DNA of 64,000 nucleotides from Bartonella taylorii. GTDB taxonomy: Bacteria > Pseudomonadota > Alphaproteobacteria > Rhizobiales > Rhizobiaceae. The stretch spans positions 947,001 through 1,011,000 of the forward strand of contig NZ_CP083693.1 of NCBI RefSeq assembly GCF_023920105.1, written 5' to 3'. Position numbers and translations under genes: made by a program. The notes below the pieces were generated by a model. It was not told the origin of the DNA. It ran no database searches and saw nothing but the letters and a program-made list of their open reading frames with translations. Shown here one piece after another: positions 58,999-64,000 of this stretch. Positions within the stretch are counted from its first letter, which is position 1, and every line of letters starts with the position of its first letter.

Positions 58999-59697
58999 CT
59001 AATCAAATCTGAAATCAGTTGTAGCACTCTTATCATCAAAAGAAGCTAAAACTGTTTCTCCAGCAATTGCTGTCTGGCCAACCGCAACACGCAATTTTAC
59101 TTCAGTAGGTATATAAATATCAAGGCGAGAACCAAAACGGATCAACCCAAATCGTTCTCCGGTATTAACGGAATCATTTTCTTTCGACCAACAAACAATC
59201 CTGCGAGCAACCATCCCAGCTATCTGTACCATACCAATTTTACCGTGTTTGCTGTCAATCACCAGCCCATTACGCTCGTTAAACTGGCTAGCTTTATCAA
59301 GCTCAGCATTTCTAAACTGACCTGGACGATAAACTATAGATTCTACTGTACCACTTATGGGAATACGATTAATATGGCACGAGAAAATATCCATAAATAC
59401 GGAAATACGGATCATTTCTTTGCTACCCAATCCTAATTCTTCAGGTGGAACACATGGCTCAACGAATGAGATACGCCCATCAGCAGGAGACATAACCCAA
59501 TTGGGATTCAAAGGGATCACACGCTCTGGATCACGGAAGAAGTATATACACCACACAGTAAGAACAAGGCCACACCAAAACAATGGACTCCATACCCAAC
59601 CCAAAATGAGCGAAATAATAAAAAACGCCACAATAAAAGGATAACCCTCTTTATGAATTGGCACAAAACTATTATGGATAGATTGTAGAATACTCAT
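58999..59697 (-). CDS. psd: Phosphatidylserine decarboxylase proenzyme
   Basis: Decarboxylates phosphatidylserine to phosphatidylethanolamine. It is the short, archaeal/Rhizobiales-type form, 232 residues. The self-cleavage site that creates the pyruvoyl group is Gly-Ser in [11 protein letters not shown] near the C-terminus. I choose the ATG at 59697 ([20 protein letters not shown]) because GGGAA lies seven bases upstream and it matches the usual start; 59709 is in frame. Confidence 0.94.
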   Translation of the reverse strand: MSILQSIHNSFVPIHKEGYPFIVAFFIISLILGWVWSPLFWCGLVLTVWCIYFFRDPERVIPLNPNWVMSPADGRISFVEPCVPPEELGLGSKEMIRISVFMDIFSCHINRIPISGTVESIVYRPGQFRNAELDKASQFNERNGLVIDSKHGKIGMVQIAGMVARRIVCWSKENDSVNTGERFGLIRFGSRLDIYIPTEVKLRVAVGQTAIAGETVLASFDDKSATTDFRFD

Positions 59698-59810
59698 ATA
59701 ATTTCCCATTCACAGTATTTAAACAAGTAATAAATCTCTTTGTTCCTCTTTATCTTTTTTGTACTTAATCAATCGCTCCATATAAAGATATAAGTTACAT
59801 TTTGCGCAGC

Positions 59811-61694
59811 TTATTTTTTACGATTAACAACGCCTGTCTCATCCTCTTCACGCATTTTACGTAATTTTTCTTCAGCTTGCGATGCTTCAAGCTGCTTATT
59901 CCACATTGAAGCATATAAACCTTTCTTACGTAAAAGCTCCGCATGCGTCCCATTTTCAATAATACGGCCATTTTTTAGAACCAAAATTTCATCCGCATTT
60001 ATAACAGTAGAAAGACGATGCGCAATTATCAATGTTGTCCGCCCACGGCTTATAATATCCAATGCTTGTTGAATTTCTTGTTCCGTTGTCGTATCAAGAG
60101 CCGCTGTTGCTTCATCCAGAATAAGAAGTGGAGGAGCTTTTAACAGTGTCCGTGCAATAGCCACACGTTGTTTTTCACCACCTGATAGTTTTAGCCCACG
60201 CTCACCTACCATAGATTGAAAACCTTCTGGAAGCATCTCAATAAATTTTGATATCTGTGCCATTTCAGCAGCTTTGCGCATCTCTTCCTCTGTAGCACTT
60301 GGACGCCCGTAGAAAATATTATATGCAATAGTATCATTAAATAATACCGTATCCTGCGGTACCATGCCGATAGCTTCACGCAAACTTTTTTGCGTTACAT
60401 CACGAATATCTTGTCCGTCGATTGTGATAGAACCCGCATCCACATCATAAAAACGAAAAAGTAATCGAGAAATCGTCGATTTACCAGCACCGGATGGACC
60501 GACAATCGCAACGGTTTTGCCTCCAGGGATCTCAAAATCAATATCTTTGAGAATCTGACGAGTCGGATCATAGGAAAACTTTACTTGGTTAAACCGAATA
60601 CTACCATCACGCACTATCAATGGCTTGGCATCCGATTTATCAACGATTTCCTGCTGCACATCTAAAAGATCAAACATAGCTTCAATATCAGTTAACCCTT
60701 GTCGAACGTCACGATAAATTGAGCCAATAAAATTCAGCGGAATAGAAAGCTGTATTAAAAGCGCATTAATAAAAACGAAATCTCCTAAAGTTTGAGTCTT
60801 ATGAAAAATTTCATAAGCTGACATCAACATCAGAACAGTCATTCCAATACCAAAAATAAGAGCCTGACCAAAGTTAAGCCAACTTAACGATGTCCAAATT
60901 TTTGTTGCCGCTTTTTCATAATTTGCCATAGAAGAATCAAATCGACGTGCTTCTAGAGTTTCATTGCAAAAATATTTGACAGTTTCAAAGTTCAAAAGAG
61001 AATCAACAGCATGCGTATTGGCCTCAGTATCTGCCATATTCATTTTTTCCCGAATTCGAATGCGCCAATCACTTGCCTTGATTGTAAACCAAATATACAA
61101 GCCAACCATTATTACAACTATGAACAAATAGTTCCATCCATAGCTTATGTAAAATACAAATGCTGTCAAAACAAATTCTAAAACCGTTGGTACTGTGTTC
61201 AGAATTGAAAATCTAACGATAGCTTCAATTCCCTTCGTACCACGCTCAATCACACGAGAAAGTCCACCTGTTCGCCTTTCTAGATGAAATCGCAAAGACA
61301 ATCCATGAATATGCACAAAAGTCTTATAGGCTAATTGGCGAATAGCATGTTGACCAACGGTTGCAAAAAGAGAATCACGTAACTGGTTTAATCCAGCCTG
61401 AATAATACGCGTGACATTATATGCTAAAACCAGCATAATAGGAATAACCCAACTGGATGGAAACCATACAGGCAGCTTAAAGCTCGCATCAAGTGCATCC
61501 GTAGCGTATTTAAAGAAATATGGCACACATATGAGAACGAGCTTGGCCAAAACAAGATAAAATATCGCCCATAATACACGCATTTTTAGATCGCGCCGAT
61601 CCACCGGCCACATATAAGGCCATAAATTATAAAGTGTACGTAGAGTTTGACCTGTACCTGATGACACAGTTTTTATCATTTCACTCTGTTCCAT
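59811..61694 (-). CDS. Atm1-type ABC exporter
   Basis: Half-transporter of 627 residues with six membrane helices (about 35-340) fused to an ATPase. Walker A is GPSGAGKST, the signature is LSGGEKQR, Walker B is LLILDEATAALD, and the switch is IIAHRLST. Sequence resembles the Atm1/HMT1 group that exports glutathione-linked sulphur or metal compounds (FRLERRTGGLSRVIERGTKG is typical). It lies upstream of psd-pssA, a common Rhizobiales order; a link to lipid synthesis is not shown. Substrate is inferred only from the subgroup. Confidence 0.88.
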   Translation of the reverse strand: MEQSEMIKTVSSGTGQTLRTLYNLWPYMWPVDRRDLKMRVLWAIFYLVLAKLVLICVPYFFKYATDALDASFKLPVWFPSSWVIPIMLVLAYNVTRIIQAGLNQLRDSLFATVGQHAIRQLAYKTFVHIHGLSLRFHLERRTGGLSRVIERGTKGIEAIVRFSILNTVPTVLEFVLTAFVFYISYGWNYLFIVVIMVGLYIWFTIKASDWRIRIREKMNMADTEANTHAVDSLLNFETVKYFCNETLEARRFDSSMANYEKAATKIWTSLSWLNFGQALIFGIGMTVLMLMSAYEIFHKTQTLGDFVFINALLIQLSIPLNFIGSIYRDVRQGLTDIEAMFDLLDVQQEIVDKSDAKPLIVRDGSIRFNQVKFSYDPTRQILKDIDFEIPGGKTVAIVGPSGAGKSTISRLLFRFYDVDAGSITIDGQDIRDVTQKSLREAIGMVPQDTVLFNDTIAYNIFYGRPSATEEEMRKAAEMAQISKFIEMLPEGFQSMVGERGLKLSGGEKQRVAIARTLLKAPPLLILDEATAALDTTTEQEIQQALDIISRGRTTLIIAHRLSTVINADEILVLKNGRIIENGTHAELLRKKGLYASMWNKQLEASQAEEKLRKMREEDETGVVNRKK

Positions 61695-61807
61695 AAAGTC
61701 CTTATCTATTATTCACTCAACAGACGATAACTACCCTGTTGCTGTTTACAGGTCATATCATCTCTTTGTATATGCCTCCGGCAAACTATACGTTTTAACC
61801 TTTGAGG

Positions 61808-62482
61808 TTAGACTGTTTTTGAAAAAGGAACAAGAAATAATCCATCATAAGATTTATTATTTTCGTCTGTATGCTCATACCATTCTGCTGCAAATAAATT
61901 CTCAACTTTTACACGCTTTTTTTTCAATTCTGCTTGAAGCCATGTCTTTGATTTACCAATCTCTTTAAGTCCATCGTCAATAATTTCGCCATTTTCTACT
62001 AAAATGATAGACTTTTTTCCCTCATCCTTTTTAACAACGGAACAATCACCACTGGTTTCTAAATGAACAAAAGCTGCTTCATGTAAACTACAACCTTTAA
62101 TTCGCAACATCGTAATCAAGTCATTTACGCTGATACCCAAACTCTTAATCTTATCCATTTGAAATACACTATCTAAAACTAATGTGACATTCCGTCCTGC
62201 AACAAGACGACGAAAAAAAACTGAATAGCGTGCAAAAAAATTAAGAGATGTAACCAAAGCTTGCCAAATACATAAAACAATCAACAATTGAACAGTACTA
62301 ATGTTCGGATTATAAACAACCCCTCCAATGATACTCCCCATCACAAAATTGCTTATCAAATCAACCGGTGTCATTTGACTGAGGTTTCCGCGTCCCGTTG
62401 TTCTTAAAATCAAGAGGAAGGCGATAAGACCTACAATCAATTTAAATGTGACATACCCGTAATAATATAAAAATTCCATCAA
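61808..62482 (-). CDS. DUF421 (YetF-like) membrane protein
   Basis: 224 residues: three N-terminal membrane helices (VTFKLIVGLIAFLLILRTTG and two more), the family motif GRGNLSQMTPVDLISNFVMG, then the soluble DUF421 domain. The domain includes RIKGCSLHEAAFVHLETSGD and FVHLETSGDCSVV. Function is unknown; B. subtilis homologues are membrane proteins of stationary phase. It lies between cysS and the ABC exporter, same strand. Confidence 0.85.
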   Translation of the reverse strand: MMEFLYYYGYVTFKLIVGLIAFLLILRTTGRGNLSQMTPVDLISNFVMGSIIGGVVYNPNISTVQLLIVLCIWQALVTSLNFFARYSVFFRRLVAGRNVTLVLDSVFQMDKIKSLGISVNDLITMLRIKGCSLHEAAFVHLETSGDCSVVKKDEGKKSIILVENGEIIDDGLKEIGKSKTWLQAELKKKRVKVENLFAAEWYEHTDENNKSYDGLFLVPFSKTV

Positions 62483-62521
62483 ACTTTCTCCCTTGTTATG
62501 AAAGCTGCTAGAATACGGGAA

Positions 62522-64000
62522 TTATAAGCGTTTTATTTCCCACACGGTTATACGTTCACCAGTTTGTGAATCCTTGCTATCTTTGAGTGAAACCCCCTCG
62601 GCTGCAAGCTCATCACGAATTGTATCCGCAGCTGCCCACTCTTTATTATGGATAAGCTGCAACCTTTCGGCAATGCGCTGATCAATAAATTTTTCATCAA
62701 GAGAAGTTTTTTTTATAAACAGTGGGCATTCTAGATCGCTAATCCATTCTTGCCGCAAGAGCCCAAATAAATTCATCCCATTTGCGAGCGCTATAGCATT
62801 TCCTGCTTTATAAAATTTTCGCAAAAGAGTAAATGCACTCGGAGTATTAAGATCATCACTTAGTACGTTTAGCAAAGATTCATCAATCGATTCTCTTTTT
62901 TCTATTCTTTCTCTTTCATAGCGAAGCAATTGATACCAACGATACAGTTCGCTACTAGACTGCGCCAAACGCTGAGCTGTCCAATTTAACGGTTCACGAT
63001 AATGCGTTTGTAACATTGAAAAACGTGCAGACAAACCAGCCCAATTTTTCTTCATTTCATCTGTTAAAATACTACTAGTCTCAACAAAATCGCTCTCTAA
63101 AACAGAACGAATGGTTATGAAATTGCCAAGGCTTTTAGACATCTTTTTACCTTCAACTTGCAAAAATCCATTATGCATCCAAAGATTAGCCATCCGCTCA
63201 GTTCCAAAAGCTGAACAACTTTGTGCAATCTCATTTTCATGGTGAGGAAAAATCAAATCGATACCACCACCATGGATATCAAAAATATTCGCTGTTGGAT
63301 CATCACAGAACAATCCACCGCCATAGGGTGCTAACAGCGTTGCCATCGACATCGCAGAACATTCGATATGCCATCCCGGACGACCTAAGACAGGAATTCC
63401 TGCCGGCGATACCCAACCTGGTTCCCCATCCTCAGAGGGCTTCCATAAAACAAAATCCATCTCCTCCCTTTTATAAGCAGCGACATCAACACGCGCACCG
63501 GCTCTCATTTCATTTAAAGAACGTTTTGCAAATGATCCATAAAGGGGATGTTTTTTTATGCTACTCACAGAAAATAATATATGATTTTCCGCTTTATAAG
63601 CGTGCCCTTTTTCAAGCAACCTTTCAATCAAAGAGCGCATTTCTTCTAAATGATCAGTTGCACGCGGTTGACTGGTGGGCAGCAAACAACCAAGTGCTAG
63701 TGTATCTTGTTGAAATTGAAAATATGTACGTTCCGTCAATTGGCGAATAGCTTCGTTAAGTGCTAGCTCTGGATATTCACAAGCTGCTCGTGCATTAATT
63801 TTATCATCCACGTCTGTAATATTACGCGCATATATAACATGATCATTGCCATAAACATGACGCAATAAGCGAAATAAAATATCAAAAACGATCACGGGAC
63901 GTGCATTTCCTATATGCGCATAATCATAAACCGTTGGACCACAAACATAAAGGCGTACCTTAGTCACATCTATCGGTGTAAAATTTTCTTTTTTACGTGT
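62522..64000 (-). CDS. cysS: Cysteinyl-tRNA synthetase, 5' end beyond the window
   Basis: Charges tRNA-Cys. The HIGH-type motif is [11 protein letters not shown] and the KMSKS motif is [11 protein letters not shown]; the zinc-binding Cys-His set includes [10 protein letters not shown] and HIECSAMSM. The frame stays open to the window edge ([17 protein letters not shown]), so the start codon lies right of 64000 and GTG at 63967 is not the true start. 492 codons are inside the window. Confidence 0.95.
   Translation of the reverse strand, partial: TRKKENFTPIDVTKVRLYVCGPTVYDYAHIGNARPVIVFDILFRLLRHVYGNDHVIYARNITDVDDKINARAACEYPELALNEAIRQLTERTYFQFQQDTLALGCLLPTSQPRATDHLEEMRSLIERLLEKGHAYKAENHILFSVSSIKKHPLYGSFAKRSLNEMRAGARVDVAAYKREEMDFVLWKPSEDGEPGWVSPAGIPVLGRPGWHIECSAMSMATLLAPYGGGLFCDDPTANIFDIHGGGIDLIFPHHENEIAQSCSAFGTERMANLWMHNGFLQVEGKKMSKSLGNFITIRSVLESDFVETSSILTDEMKKNWAGLSARFSMLQTHYREPLNWTAQRLAQSSSELYRWYQLLRYERERIEKRESIDESLLNVLSDDLNTPSAFTLLRKFYKAGNAIALANGMNLFGLLRQEWISDLECPLFIKKTSLDEKFIDQRIAERLQLIHNKEWAAADTIRDELAAEGVSLKDSKDSQTGERITVWEIKRL

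Noticed and set aside
63967..63967. GTG at 63967 as the cysS start
   Set aside because: The frame is open to the window edge with normal CysS N-terminal sequence, so the start is outside the window.
1..64000. tRNA or rRNA genes in the gene-free stretches
   Set aside because: I looked for T-loop-like GGTTCGAATCC patterns and acceptor pairing and found none that fold.

Overview
The window is about 38% G+C by eye. Its gene order and protein sequences fit a Rhizobiales alphaproteobacterium with a reduced genome, most likely Bartonella. The pointers to Bartonella are core clusters laid out as in Brucella and Agrobacterium but with members missing, and a three-gene array of large AIDA-type autotransporters with signal peptides and barrels typical of the Bartonella families. 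I could not run a database search, so genus is an inference and species is not assigned. No rRNA, tRNA, CRISPR array, prophage or insertion sequence was recognised.

Layout. (1) 1-5686: tpiA-secG-pyrG-kdsA run leftward, and a PpiD-like periplasmic chaperone runs rightward. (2) 5687-15088: a gene-poor stretch with homologues of two complex I assembly factors (NDUFAF6-like and NDUFAF3-like), then yajC, a LysM/LytM lipoprotein, pcm, a relic of surE, serS and tatC-tatB-tatA. secDF, usually next to yajC in relatives, is absent. (3) 15621-20060: rlmJ, uvrC, pgsA and ndk. (4) 20447-30060: three tandem autotransporter genes on the minus strand. The first and third share a nearly identical 1.04 kb barrel block, and the third has a duplicated passenger. 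(5) 30636-32800: an MHS-type transporter facing holC and two tiny membrane-protein genes. (6) 33222-40762: lptF-lptG-lptD-surA-pdxA-rsmA, an overlapping rightward operon for LPS export, outer-membrane folding, vitamin B6 and rRNA methylation. (7) 40810-46995: gmk, mltG and the fatty-acid cluster fabD-fabG-acpP-fabF, then a PAP2 phosphatase, all leftward. (8) 47345-54969: rpsF-rpsR-DUF2232-rplI, then dnaB and radA, disturbed by a tandem duplication that left a broken 5' radA copy and an intact ORF encoding only the DnaB ATPase half. (9) 55091-64000: cvpA, purF and an SDR gene rightward; pssA-psd, an Atm1-type ABC exporter, a DUF421 protein and cysS leftward.

Most of the window is core metabolism: envelope building (LPS export, PE synthesis, fatty acids, Tat and Sec), translation and DNA repair. 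The accessory signal is concentrated in the autotransporter array, which probably makes surface or secreted host-interaction proteins that vary by recombination, and in the dnaB/radA duplication. Several stretches longer than 300 bases have no credible gene, and at least one (surE) still carries a recognisable stump of a lost gene.
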